Below are positions 10,421-22,618 of a stretch of 64,000 bases of DNA, piece by piece. A program made the position numbers and the translations under genes. The stretch comes from Bisporella sp. PMI_857 (Eukaryota > Ascomycota > Leotiomycetes > Helotiales > Helotiaceae). The notes under the pieces were generated by a model. It was not told where the DNA came from and made no database searches. It worked only from the letters and a program-made list of their open reading frames with translations. How positions within the stretch are numbered: the first letter of the stretch is position 1; each line of letters begins with the position of its first letter. The DNA is taken from the NCBI GenBank assembly GCA_021307315.1, contig JAJSPD010000015.1:620001-684000 (forward strand), read 5' to 3'.

Positions 10421-11845
10421 TATGTACTAACTCGGCTGATCTGGTGCGGAGAATAAACAAAGCCATCTTGGACGACCTATGGAACTCTTCTCTTTCATAT
10501 GCGTTTCAACAGTGTTTTACCATAGAGAGATGGCTAGCTGGGTGTTGACGCGGATGGCAGAATCTGATTAAGCGATGTTTTCAGAGCAGCTAGGAAGTTT
10601 CTTAGCTTTGATACCTTGGGCATGATGCAGACATGCATGGACTCGCAATGAAAATGGATTTACAAAATATAGTTAAGTTCTTTTCGCTGTGACACCTATA
10701 ACGTTTAAGTGATGCGGTCCTCCAGTGCAGAAATGTGTAGCACTATCCATTCATTACTATCGAGTCCCGCAACCATTACCAGGTAATGATATCAGCCTAC
10801 AACTATTCATCCGATTTCAAAACCAACTTGCCAATGCCATCTCTACCATCTCCATAGACCCCACCCCTGACAGTCGAAACCTAAATAGGATGTCCGACCA
10901 CAACATGCGGCAAGAGTAACGCAGAATTCAACTATATACTTCATCACTAGAATATATCACCTTATGTAGTGTGTGGATCTCATCTTGGTCAGTCACCTAC
11001 TGTTGGTCTTGTCTTTTGATATGTACGGCAAATTCTTGAACCAAAATGACTCTGTGATAACTTTGTTGGTGTTTTGTGTTCGGCAAAGGCTTTACATGGC
11101 TACTCTGTTTTGGACTCCTGTTTGGCCTATTTACTACTTTCTCTGCGCGATCTGGCTGCCTCTTCTAAATGAGCTCTAGTATAGTACTTTTGCACAGTGG
11201 ATGCTGCTTCTTCTCAACTGTGTTGCCTCAGTCCGCACTTGCGAGCTCTGGGTTTCAACCTGAGATAGTTCAATTACCCCGTTATAATACTAGGCCCGTA
11301 GTCCTGCAATACTCGGTTATGGAACCCCCATGAATGCACGATGGCAACCTGGGCCTGGGAATAGTCCATATATTAGGCTCTCCCTCATTTCTTCTCCATA
11401 TAGGTGCGATAAGGCACTGTCATATTATTCACCCCTTCCCGGCTCCTGCCTTTATGGCCCTCAACCACCAAATTTGCGTCTATTCTAGCAATCCCTATCT
11501 ACTAGCTGGTCATTCCTCGTTGCAAGCCCTGCCAACAGGTTACCGTAGTGCTACTGGCAGCGAATGTCCAGACTAGGTCGTAAAACGAGCATCGATAATA
11601 TACGGCAACCGGAACAGAAATGGCTAGCGCGTCTAAATTGAGGAATCATGGTCGGCTCCTTGATCATCTCATCCTTCATTTCTCTTCAACTTCAAAGGTA
11701 GACCGGTTTTAGAAGAGCCTTTCACCACTTGCTCCTTGCAACGGAACATCCTTGCTCAGCAATTGACACATCATTCTTATGCTCTTTGATATCACTCAAT
11801 TACACGAAATTGTTCAGCATTTTGTCTGTTTTATAACGTCAATCA
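10421..11845. other. Intergenic region after NCS-1
   Basis: About 1.4 kb. It contains the NCS-1 3' end and the promoter of the unrecognised gene that follows. Small frames at 10725-10919, 10973-11179 and 11334-11576 have no motif or supporting splice pattern. Nothing else is seen. Confidence 0.5.
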
Positions 11846-13061
11846 ATGTATCGGAATTCAATACTTTACATTCTGCACACTATTGGGGTTGGTGGTGAGT
11901 TGTAGCCCATAACAATAATCATTATGCTTACTGAATCATCCTCATAGATCCTCCATCTGAGCCCGTACAAGGAGATGTTTCCGACTATACACCACAACAA
12001 TCGTCCAAGCCCTTAACCAACAAGGGTAAATGTCATATTCTCATATCTACAGCATTTCCTATCCTCCTCCTATATCTTCGCTTTTCATGCAAAGTCTTGG
12101 CTGACAAGGCTCATTAGAACGCGAGGCAATTCGACGAGAAAACCTAACATTTTCCGACGGAGTCTGGATCTCACAAGAAGGTGGTATGTGCAGCCTCGAA
12201 TTTTGTCCCTTTTCTTTTCGGAATGTTAATGGACTGCTATACAGAGTTCGAAAAGATCGATTACTGGTTCAAGGAGAAATCTCGCCTCAAGTCTGCCACT
12301 TTATCTGTTAAGAGCAATAGCTGTGAAGAGGGAAATGAACCCAAAATGCTTATTGGCGACCGCCTTTTCGAAGAGGATTATTGCATCTCCGGAAACCAGC
12401 TCACCTCTCGTGCGACCTTTCCTGTTGGATTGGCCGAGAACGGTACGTTCACTGAATATTTCTGGACCGAATCAAGCGAGAGCGAAAGAGAATTCTACGG
12501 TATAGGTCAATCAAAAAGCAATTGTGCTACTTATCGCCAACTTAGTGAAGAGGGAAAACCAGCCAGGCTGCCAAGTGAGTTATCTCAGATGCAATCCCCT
12601 TTAGGAGCGAGCCATAGGCTAATGGACGAGTTACAGTAAGTTGGGCAGATATCCAAGCCGGCGTGCAAATCACCACCACCGTCACCCATACCTACGAAGC
12701 GGCAACCAATGACAACCGTGAACCTGTCACTATCAATACAATTTATGCTGGCGTCTCTGGTATGTGGTTTTCGTACTATAGCGCTTTTCTTTCGCTGTTT
12801 TTGTCTATCATAAAGCTCTGCTTTCCAAAGCTTCTACTCTAAGAATTCATTGAGACGAGGAACTGAAATTGTTGATATATAGGTACCAGAGCCTACTGCG
12901 AGTTTTCAAACGAATACACGATCTGGACCCAAGAGCCCCCCGTCTGTGAACCAGGCTCCGTTGAGAGCCGGGGCATACGCATCCGTAAGAAGGTCAAGGA
13001 TTTGGTTAGAAAACGTCCAACGGTTGATCCCGCAGCTACAGCAATAGAGAGCTTATCCTGA
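11846..13061 (+). CDS. Unrecognised six-exon protein, possibly secreted
   Basis: I do not recognise this family. Six exons join in phase: 11846-11894, 11948-12025, 12118-12183, 12245-12574, 12637-12759 and 12883-13061, giving about 275 residues. Every intron has GT..AG ends and is short (53-123 nt). The third donor is ambiguous by three bases (12180 or 12183). An in-frame TAA lies just upstream of the ATG. The N-terminus MYRNSILYILHTIGVG is a short hydrophobic stretch that could be a weak signal peptide. The mature part has five cysteines (contexts NSC, DYC, SNC, AYC, PVC) and possible N-glycosylation sites NLT and NGT. A middle block reads SWADIQAGVQITTTVTHTYE, and the C-terminus is basic (RIRKKVKDLVRKR). 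It could be a secreted lineage-specific protein. Coding status rests on phase consistency across five introns. Confidence 0.65.
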
Positions 13062-14731
13062 CGCAGTTACCCACCTCGTGGTACTTTGGCTGCAGGTTTG
13101 GGCGAGATCAGTGACTGGCGGGAGTGGAGGGGTGAATCAAGTGCTGAGACACCTTGAGGACGCGGAACTGGGTATATATTTCGGAATGGCAGGCTTCTCT
13201 TTGAGTCTTCTTCGTGCAATTGCTTTGAAGCTCGAGATCTTGTGAACCATGATATATATCTAATAATGGGTTTATGGAAAAGGTGGTAGATATGCTTCAG
13301 AATTACCAAGGCTGGAGATCAGGAAGGTACCTAAGATGGATTGTTCCATGATCTTTTCGAAAGATTAGGAGGCATCTTGGTGAAGTTTAGATACTAAGGC
13401 TCACCAATGGGTCTTAGTGCATACCCTGCCTCGCAATACTACATAATTTGCCTAGCAGAAAGGGAGCAGTCTCTCACAACCCTCTCTCAGCACACACTTC
13501 GAGATTCGAGGGCAGGGAGGTTTATGTTTATCACGTTTCGGGTTGTGTATTTTTATAGCTTCGACTCTTTCATTTAAATTCGTTAATGAAGTCTTGTGGG
13601 TACTGTGCTGGCAACAAGTGGGGAGGGCTGTAGCCACCATTCATTGATTGATTTAATGCATTGGCTTATTTACGGATGCTGCGAATAAGCTATTGCAACG
13701 ATAGAGCTACACTAATAAATCAAAGCTCTTAAACCAATAAGCTACCGTCAGTTTACGTTTATGCGTGGACTTACCTTGCAGTTCACGTTTCTCAAAGTGA
13801 GAGGGTTATCACTAAATAAGAAGTGCTATTACTGTATGTATATAGTGGTCCGTTCGGAGAAGAGACGGAGGTCTTTAATAAGGTTTAATCATGGAGAGTG
13901 GGAGATGTCAGCTAAAGAGCGTGAGCCGTTCGGGATTGAGTTGGTGATTCCCAATATCAGACTGAATAAAAGAGAGGAGGGAGACTAGTCAAAAAGTCGG
14001 TATGAGGATAATCTCACATCCCAAAGGGTATTTTATGATACTTTTACGCGGTTCTTGGTATAGGAACCTTATAAAAGATTGTCGTAGCAGAAAGTTGTGG
14101 AGACTCTTGCCTGACGATGCTTAAGCGAACAATGAACTAAAGCTAGGTTGCATGACTCGTGCGCGTGTGTTGTCTCGATCTAGTAAAGGGTCCTCTGGCT
14201 GTTTGCCTTAATTTTAGGACTTGGCAATACTCTACGCTGTAGCAGCAACGCAGGTTAATAGGGTAACGTCTGATTGAGAAATATGCTCTACAGACAGTAA
14301 TTCCTAACTGAGGGCCCTAGGACCCCTTCGCCAACCGGGGGTGGTAAGTTACCGTAATTGTGCTGTATAGTAGAGTCGGGTCCCCGTAATGCAGCGTCTC
14401 CACCATGCGTGGCCAAGAATACACGGACCTGGGCGGCTCGGGTCCGGCGGGGTAATAAGACTTCCCCAATTGCTGCTCTCAGCACGTGCGCAGCGCAGCT
14501 CTAGTTTCTTCTCCTACATAACCCTAAACTCGGAATGCGGAATCGACGAAACGAGCAAATTAAGATGTCCAATGTGCCATAGCATTTCTCCCATACCATG
14601 GAACTGCTTCGTGCCCCCCGTACATGCCATTGCTACAGTATAGTATTTCCTTGCATCTCTTGAACCCCAGACATCAAAGAGCTGGTCCCCCTGGTGAGCC
14701 CCTGCTTGCTGGAGCTTTAGAGCACAACAAA
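13062..14731. other. Intergenic region upstream of the bZIP regulator
   Basis: About 1.7 kb without a supportable gene. The stretch 14310-14450 is more GC-rich and repeats the hexamer GGGTCC/GGACCC (14320-14325, 14378-14383, 14440-14445). This might be regulatory sequence of the downstream gene. Frames at 13067-13309, 13452-13640 and 14288-14485 look like chance. Confidence 0.45.
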
Positions 14732-16305
14732 ATGGCCAATCCGTCCGAGACACAAAACAAACTTACGTGGGACACGAAACGACCCAATGCCTCACGGTCG
14801 ACCCAGAAGCTATCGGAAGAAAGATTGGCAAGAAAACGGGCTCTAGATCGAGAAGCGCAACGTAGTTCCCGATGCAAAACAAAGAATCATATTGCTCTTC
14901 TCGAATCACGTATTGAAGCATTGACAAGAGCGAGAGATAATGGAACCACCAAGGAATTAATCGACCAGATAGAGCAGCAGCGATTGGAGAATGAGGCCCT
15001 GAAGGCAAGATTGAAGAGTATTGCAAAGCTTGTGTCAGGCTCTAGTGACGGGCTACTTGGTGAGGAGACATAAATCCTGCCTCCTTCTCCTGCGCTGATT
15101 TATTATGCAGAAGAGACGAGCAAGGCTTGTGATAAGGGGCTTGCCCCTTCTTCGGAGAGACAGAAAGGCGATTTAGATACTTCTGCACATGAACAGATCA
15201 ATCAGCTACAGCCAACAGGTTTTTTGGAGCCAGACAATCTTCATATAGATGATGGCTATTCTCATGATAGCAGCTCTACTCCTGGTCAACCTTACCAGTT
15301 CCTCGAGACTCTTCAAACTCCAATTGGTGGATCAAATGATGTAAGCAGTTTGTTCGGTGTACCTCCCACTAACGCGCCAGCAACCGACATGTACAATGTC
15401 GATCCTTGTTCACAACAACCATCGCTGCCCTTGATGGATGAGCAACTATGGGGACTTAGGGACTTGTGCTCGGGAGTGACACAATGCAAGTGCTCGAAGA
15501 TCAAAAACTTTACTAGCGAGCTGCTGAGCCAGTGTGCGAGACTGCAACTGCAGAACAAAGCTAACCAACCAGCACGGGATGTCGATATCCTAATTCGTGC
15601 AGTATTACATGGATGGCACACAGTAACGAGGAAGTACTTGCTAGACCCTCTGTGGGCAATGTTAAGGCATGCAGACGAAATGATATTCTCCAAATGCGAG
15701 GCGATAGAACGCCTTCTGGTCTTACGCAACTTGGCTCTAATGCTTAGGGTATGGTCTTGGTATATGAAATGCGATGTTGCCCAGCTGAATGTAATACATA
15801 GTATCGTGTAAACCCTACTCAGCAGAACTTTGACGCCCTTCCCTATTATCTCCACGAGCGACCATCGCAGCGCCTCATTCCGCACGAAGCTGTGATAGAC
15901 TATGTTGCATGGCCAGGTCTTCGAGAGCGCTTTATCTTTGCACCTCATCGATATTGCAATGAGAAATTCACTGCGCTCTTCTGGAAATGCTTCCGGTTCG
16001 CCTGGCCATATGAGTTACATGAAGCTTATACCCGCAACCCAGAGAACGGCCAATATATGCTATCCAAAATGTTTGATGAACAGAGTCGCAGCCTGCACAA
16101 TCTTCGTATGACGTCGGAGTTCTTGGACGAATTTCCAGAGCTGAGGGCAGATATCACTATGGCAGAGGATGAAAAGGTGGATGATAGAAAAGAGACTGCA
16201 AATCCATTCATAATGGAAGGTATAGATGAGTTTGACATGCTGTCTGTCGCCGGGTTGATTGATCCTCCTGTGTTCACAGCTCATAATAGTCTACATGTAT
16301 CTTGA
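14732..16305 (+). CDS. bZIP transcription factor with DUF3425-type C-terminal domain
   Basis: Three exons, 14732-15059, 15111-15748 and 15823-16305, giving 482 residues. The basic region lies near residues 31-50 (RKRALDREAQRSSRCKTKNH), followed by a heptad leucine segment starting IALLESRIEAL and a helix with IEQQRLENEALKARL. The middle is Ser/Pro-rich. From about residue 230 come a CSGVTQCKC segment, the ILIRAVLHGW block and, in exon 3, FIFAPHRYCNEKF, LFWKCFRFAWPYELHEAY and MTSEFLDEFPELRADI. This is the DUF3425 pattern of fungal bZIP regulators. The first intron carries a stop, so it must be spliced; both joins keep phase. The acceptor of exon 3 has a tandem AG (cagcag), so one Gln may be optional. 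An upstream in-frame ATG at 14624 exists but I treat it as 5'UTR. It acts in the nucleus; target genes are unknown. Confidence 0.87.
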
Positions 16306-17255
16306 TAGGATCTTGTAATTATAAGGATATATATATCGGTAATGGGATCATGTTGTATTGCTACTGATCTAATTATGAGGCCCGTTTGGTACATGATGAA
16401 TGCAAGCTGTGTGTAAAACTTTTTTGGTATTTGAGCAAAGAATGGATAGGAAATGTGCGTCTTCTGAACTAGAATGACATGGAAGCAGACTAGCATCAAT
16501 GAAGCACTGATGTCCGACTCAGCCTTGTTTGGACGATGTTGGATTCAAATAGAAGAGCAAGCCGACTCACACCATTATGCTCTAGCGGTAGGCTAATTTG
16601 ATCAGTCTGTATATTCCCATTTCAGGTGAGAGTGAAAGTATTCTCCGGAGTCGTCGAGATAAGATGCCGAATGCAAGCTTCTTGCATATAAGTAAGTTAT
16701 GTATAGCAGCCTCGTGGGTCTAGGTAAAAATAGGTGCGGCTGCCTCAGTGAATCAATCGCTAAAATATGACGGATTGTGAATTTGACAGGGATTACCCAA
16801 CATGCGGCGTGAGGCTGTTCGCTTCCCTCTTAGGCACCTCTTCCTCACCCATTATATCGAATCACAAAATCCAAACCAACACTATCTCCTTCTTTCCTAC
16901 CATTTCCAACCTACATTCCCCCAAATCAAAGGTCTTGCTCTTTCACAGCAAGCAAGCAAGATCTGTTTTTTTTCCTTCTGTTACTTCCTGCGGCGCGGCG
17001 TAGCATCAGCATTGCCCGGCCCTGAGTTTAGCTACCTCACATCCTCACCTTGGGCGTGCTGCATACAGCATTACCCCAGCGTGACAAACTCTCCCTCTCC
17101 ACAAGGCCAGTCAGATTGCTGGCAGTCATAGACGTAGATACCGGCAGCGGGACACTTAGACGCGATCTCAAGGCGGCCCCGCCATACCTACTACGCTTCT
17201 CAGAATCGCAATATCCAATATGGTACCTGCTATGCAAAGTAGATCGGTCGTGCAG
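16306..17255. other. Spacer between bZIP gene and cullin-1
   Basis: Same-strand spacer of 950 bases. Pyrimidine-rich stretches at 16840-16980 are typical of a fungal promoter or leader just before the cullin start. No gene is supported. Confidence 0.5.
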
Positions 17256-19809
17256 ATGCCACCGGTTCCTAACCGGGAGGATCTGGTAGCAACGTGAGCG
17301 AAATATCTCTCCGCAGTCCCCGCATAGTGCACTAACATTGGGCAGATGGCAGTACTTGGAGAAGGGCGTGGAGAAGATCATGCTGGAACTGGCAGCTGGT
17401 ATTGATATGAACACTGTAAGCGCATCTCCATCCTGCAGAACTTAGGCGCATGTAACTGATCTTTTCAATTCACAGTATATGGGGGTTTATACGTCAGTAT
17501 TTTGAACCTATTTTTGCCCCACCAATGTCTAATACTAACAATCTGGCAGAGCCGTCCATAACTTCTGCACATCACAAAAAGCCGTTGGATCAAACAACAC
17601 TGGCACCATTGGAGGAGCACATCGCGGCGGCAAGAACACAACTTCTTCTTTGCTTTCATGATCTACGGGCTAATATGTCTCTAGCACACCTTCTAGGCGA
17701 GGACCTGTACCAGAACCTTATTTCCTACCTCAAGAAATACCTCGAAACCCTCATCGAACAATCAAAAAAGCATTCAGATGAAGCGCTTCTTAGTTTTTAT
17801 ATTCGGGAATGGGATCGGTATACCACCTCTGCCAAATATATCAACCATCTCTTCCGATACCTCAATCGGCATTGGGTAAAGCGTGAGATGGATGAGGGAA
17901 AGAAAAACATATATGATGTTTACACATTGCATTTGGTTCAGTGGAGGCTTACCCTCTTTGACGCAGTTCACGATAAGGTGATGGATGCAGTCCTCAAGAT
18001 GGTGGAAAAGCAACGTCATGGAGAGACAATTGAGCATGGTCAGATCAAGAGCATTGTAGAATCATTCGTCTCCTTAGGTTTGGATGAGTCCGATCCTACA
18101 AAGTCTACCCTCGATGTCTACCGATACAACTTCGAGCGTCCTTTCTTAGAAGCTACCAAGCTGTTTTACCAGCAGGAATCGGCGCAATTTGTGGCAGAGA
18201 ACAGCATCGTGGAATATATGAAGAAGGCTGAAGGGCGTTTGGATGAAGAAGCAGAGCGTGTTAGCATGTATTTGCACCCTGACATTCTGTTGCCTTTGAC
18301 CAAGACCTGCAATACTGCCCTTATTGCTGATCATTCAGGAATCCTGCGTGATGAATTCCAGGTTCTCTTGGATAACGACCGTTATGAGGATATGGAACGC
18401 ATGTACAACCTTCTCCTCCGCATCCCTGACGGTCTCGAACCACTTCGATCTAAGTTTGAGGCCCATGTGCGTAAGGCTGGCTTGGCGGCTGTTTCGAAGG
18501 TAGCAGCTGAGGGTGATAAACTTGAGCCGAAAACCTATGTTGATGCCCTTCTTGAGATCCATACACAATACCAAGGACTTGTGGGGAAGGCATTCAAGGA
18601 TGAGCCTGAGTTTACCAGATCTCTTGACAATGCTTGCAAAGAGTTCGTGAATCGAAACCAGGTTTGCAAATCTGGGTCGAACAAGTCTCCCGAGCTTCTT
18701 GCTAAGTACTGCGATATTCTGCTCAAGAAGAGCGCAACCGGTGCCGAGGAGAGTGATCTTGAGAACACACTGACTCAAATCATGACCGTCTTCAAGTACA
18801 TCGAGGATAAGGATGTGTTCCAGAAATTCTACTCTCGAATGTTGGCTCGTAGGTTGGTTCACACCAGCTCATCATCTGATGATGCAGAAACCAGCATGAT
18901 CAGCAAGCTGAAGGAAGCATGTGGATACGAATATACCAACAAGCTTCAACGTATGTTCCAAGACATGCAGATTTCGAAGGATCTGAATTCTGGCTTCAAG
19001 GAGTTCGAAAGCCAATTAGATTCGGAGGGCAAGCAAATCGATGCTAGCTACTCAATTCTGGGCACTGGATTCTGGCCATTGGCCCCACCTAACACAGATT
19101 TTACAGCTCCACCGGAGGTTGCGAAGGCTCTCGAACGTTTTGGGAACTTCTATGGGCAAAAGCACAGTGGTAGGAAGCTTACATATCTTTGGCAACTATG
19201 CAAAGGAGAGATGAAAGTCAACTACTGCAAGGCATCCAAGACACCCTACACTTTCCAAGTCTCTGCTTATCAAATGGCTATTCTAATGCTATTCAATGAA
19301 AGCGATAAGAACAGTTATGAATCCATCGCCGCGGCCACCCAATTGTCGGCTGATGCACTCGACCCTTCTTTAGGCATCCTCCAGAAGGCTAAGGTTCTGG
19401 CACTGAGCGGTGCAGCAAAGGCTGGCCCAGGAGCACAGTACGCCTTGAACTATGACTTTAAGAGCAAAAAGATCCGGATTAACCTTAACATGGCCATCAA
19501 GTCCGATCAGAAGCAAGAGGCTGATGAAACGCACAAGACAATTGAGGAAGATCGAAAGCTTCTCATGCAGGTGAGTTATGATGCAAGTTTCAATAGCCAT
19601 CATTCGCTAACTATCTCTAGTCTGCGATTGTTCGTATCATGAAGGCTCGCAAGAAGATGAAGCATACTGCTCTTGTTGGCGAGTGCATCAACCAGATCCG
19701 AACCCGATTCGTACCAAAGGTGCCCGATATTAAGAAGTGCATAGATATCTTGTTGGAGAAGGAATACTTGGAGCGTTTAGATGATGATGAGCTTGGTTAT
19801 CTTGCCTAA
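17256..19809 (+). CDS. CUL1: Cullin-1 (SCF ubiquitin ligase scaffold)
   Basis: Six exons: 17256-17293, 17346-17415, 17476-17492, 17550-17629, 17685-19570 and 19621-19809, giving 759 residues. The start [14 protein letters not shown] leads to [13 protein letters not shown] 17-nt exon encodes YMGVYT, then comes [13 protein letters not shown]. The fourth intron (17630-17684) begins with GC (gcaaga) rather than GT and ends ctctag with a ctaat branch site. Removing it gives [17 protein letters not shown], exactly the family sequence, and it must be removed because it shifts frame and adds a stop. The long exon holds the cullin repeats and the cullin homology domain ([33 protein letters not shown]). 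The end carries the neddylation site [17 protein letters not shown] (Lys at about residue 705) and the [14 protein letters not shown] tail. CUL1 assembles Skp1, F-box proteins and Rbx1 for ubiquitination of cell-cycle and signalling substrates. Confidence 0.96.
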
Positions 19810-22618
19810 GCTTCTCTTTAAACTCTTAGGACATGTCGCTTGAATGCCATTGCCATGCAGATGCAAGGCAGCCGGCATTCGTCGTGGAATTCTAACCTAA
19901 TGAAAATCATGTCCATAGTGGTCTGCATATAATCAGCTAGTAAGGGCATACGGACCTTTTCTTTTGTTACGCGATGGATGGGAGTCAAACAATGACCGGC
20001 ACAGTTAGCATTGCTTGGGGTCGGAGGAGTTGATTTTTGATATCGTGGACAAAGGATCCGCAGTCGATCAGGGACCGTAACAGTGACTGCAAATCAAAAG
20101 GCTTGTAATAAAACATCGATAGAGCGTCAAAATGGGCTTTGCGTGATGTCAAGTATGTGTGCGGACTAATAGTGTTGGGAAGTGTAGGTGATTATTTGTC
20201 CTATTGGCTATGTCTGGCAGAGCTGTAACAGTCAGGAAACGAGTATTTCACAATTCTAACTACACTATGAACCTTGAGTCTTGGGGCATTCCTTCGCTTT
20301 CGGGATTTAAAAACATAGATGAGCTGAACCACTTTGACATTTATTTTAAGCGCTCTGGACTAAAGAACTGGTGATGCTTTTTTTCTGCGGGTTTCCTTTT
20401 TGACCCCTATTTGGCTCTCGCTCACTCGCTTAGCCTGTTGCCAACTTTCTTCAGCTGAAGTATACCCTGTGCCACATGAATCGCCTGAAAAATAAAACTT
20501 TAAATGATTATACTTGAGACGTGTCAGAGCTTGGATGACACGCTCTTCAACTCAGCCACTCTATTGTGTTTGGGGCTCAATCAAACGAGAGCCAGGGAAA
20601 AAACATCATCCGCAGATTGGCTGCTCTACACGTGGCAGGACGACATAAAGGGATCTCCGCTGGTTTGGAGATCATGCAGGGCTGCCAGAGGACAGACTGT
20701 GCTATGTTTCCAAACAGGTTTGCTGGCTCTTCAGTGTATCGCCTTCTGTAGCCTGGCCAGCAGATCGGTTTATACCACTCGTCATGTGAACTCTAGCTTC
20801 ATCTTCGCAAGTGCATGGTAACATGGAAAAACAGGAGGGATGTATTCTGTTTTCGGTCCCATCGCCATGGTTCGCCAGCCGAGAATAGATCCGCGCAGCC
20901 ATGGTTATTAAGGACAGAGATTTGACAACCAGGGGGCTGCACAGGCTGTTAAAATTTTGTTTGGCATCGCTTTGCACCCCTGTGGCTAGGCGGCCCCTTT
21001 AAGATCTGATCTGGTCCATTCAGGTCCTTGCCCTGTTCCCTGATTCACACGTGCGTTTGTTGTTGTTAATGATAATTTGGTTTAGCTTGGTGGCTGAAGC
21101 TGGCGATGTCTCACCAGCCTATTGTACCAGTACAGTACCATCGACAGGAAAGTAGAAAATTCCGTAGTTGGCTTCTTCGTCTGAATGCAGTTTAATAAGG
21201 AGTGAGCATGACAAGAAAAGGGAGAAGCGCTCGCCGCAGTGATGGATGTGGCTAGTGCCTTCGAGCCTCATGTAACCTTACTATGTACTGTAGATAGTGA
21301 TAACTCCCATCATGCCCTGTGCCATAGACCAGCAGCCGGGTTTCTTGACCGGAACTGCAAGAAGCTCTGTTTCTCACATGCTTCGATTGAACTCACTCCC
21401 CCCCCCCAAAAAATAAGGAAAATAAGAAAAATAAATAAAAAGAGAGCTCCGTCAGCTGTAGTTTCTGCTGTTTATTACAGTACTGTAGACACATCCTGAA
21501 AAGGGAGGGTTATACTGCCAAGACTATTGCATTGAGAGCGGATTGGGGTTGAGGGGGACAGGCATCTTCTTCTCAAGCGAAACAAAGTGGGACAGCGGAG
21601 CGGAACCTCAAGGCTAGGGGTCCTGGGCTGGGGCCAAATGTAGGTGTGGTGCGCACCTTAGTTGGCGATACCTACTGTAGTTCTATCAATAATTTCTCAA
21701 CACACCGTCATTTTCAACCTGAATCAGATACCACAACCACGGGAGACTCGAATTCTACAGAGCAAAAAGGGTACGAGAGAGTTGCCGTGACTGATTGGCC
21801 TAGCTGTCAGTTCCTGCTGACGCCAGACCACACGGTCCGTTGCACTCGGTCATACTCGAATGGTCGATTCGTCCTCAGCCGCCTACAGACCCTCCACCTC
21901 TGGCGAAGCGATCTCTAAACTAGCCTCCACATCTTCCGTCACGACCTCGAAGCTTGGATCACCTTCAATTCCAGTTCAACCTCACCTTCAACATTCGCCG
22001 AAGCGATAATATCTAGTTTTCAATCAATTCACCCGATTCCGCCCTTTTCCTAGCCGGGCCTCAGCCTCATTTTCGCGACTTTACGGCTGTGGGCGAGGGT
22101 AACCGATATTACTATTGTACATATGGTATCAGACGAAAGGACAATAGGACTATCCGAACAAGACATTAGGAACTCACTCTTTAAGGGAGGATATTATTCT
22201 GCTCTACGCATTCAACCGGCTGCGATTGCGCTGCGCATGATAAAATTCTGCCACGACCATCAATTGCAACATCACGGCCGTCTCCGCTGCTTGCCAATAC
22301 CTCAAATCTAGGCGGACACAACTCAACGAATTACTACCGAGACTTCTGCGAATAATAAATCAATCACAAACATACGCGGTTTTGGCGACGATCATTCGTC
22401 GGCTCGGTTTGAAGGTAAGCTTGTTTCGTTATCAAGCTTCATCGTGCATAAAGCTTGCTGCTCTTCTTGCTGGAGCAAAGCTCGGGCCTGGCGTCTTCAG
22501 ACTCCAAACAATGCTGACCTTACATTAGGAACAGTTCACCCTCTGTATGCGGAGGTGTTCAAGCAGATAATAAGTACAAAGGCGGGCTGCGCTTGCAGCC
22601 AGAAATAGAGGAAGGAAG
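19810..22618. other. 2.8-kb spacer upstream of G-alpha III
   Basis: The longest gene-free stretch inside the window. It has a run of ten C followed by A-rich sequence (21398-21450) and no frame with coding character (20504-20821, 21646-21918 and 22123-22311 look random). The 3' part is the leader of the G-alpha gene and holds a probable 5'UTR intron. Confidence 0.5.
22415..22528 (+). other. Probable 5'UTR intron of the G-alpha gene
   Basis: A consensus donor gaag|gtaagc at 22415 and an acceptor ttacattag ending at 22528 frame a 114-base segment with a gctgacc branch-like site shortly before the acceptor. It lies 90 bases before the start codon. Transcript evidence would be needed to be sure. 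Confidence 0.5.

Noticed and set aside
17525..17684. Alternative cullin N-terminus starting [11 protein letters not shown] in the long frame at 17525
   Set aside because: It is out of frame with the conserved [17 protein letters not shown] and GAHRG segments; removing the GC-AG intron gives the family sequence instead.
20504..20821. 105-residue frame in the long spacer
   Set aside because: Composition is random-like with no motif; the surrounding DNA has other overlapping frames of similar length.
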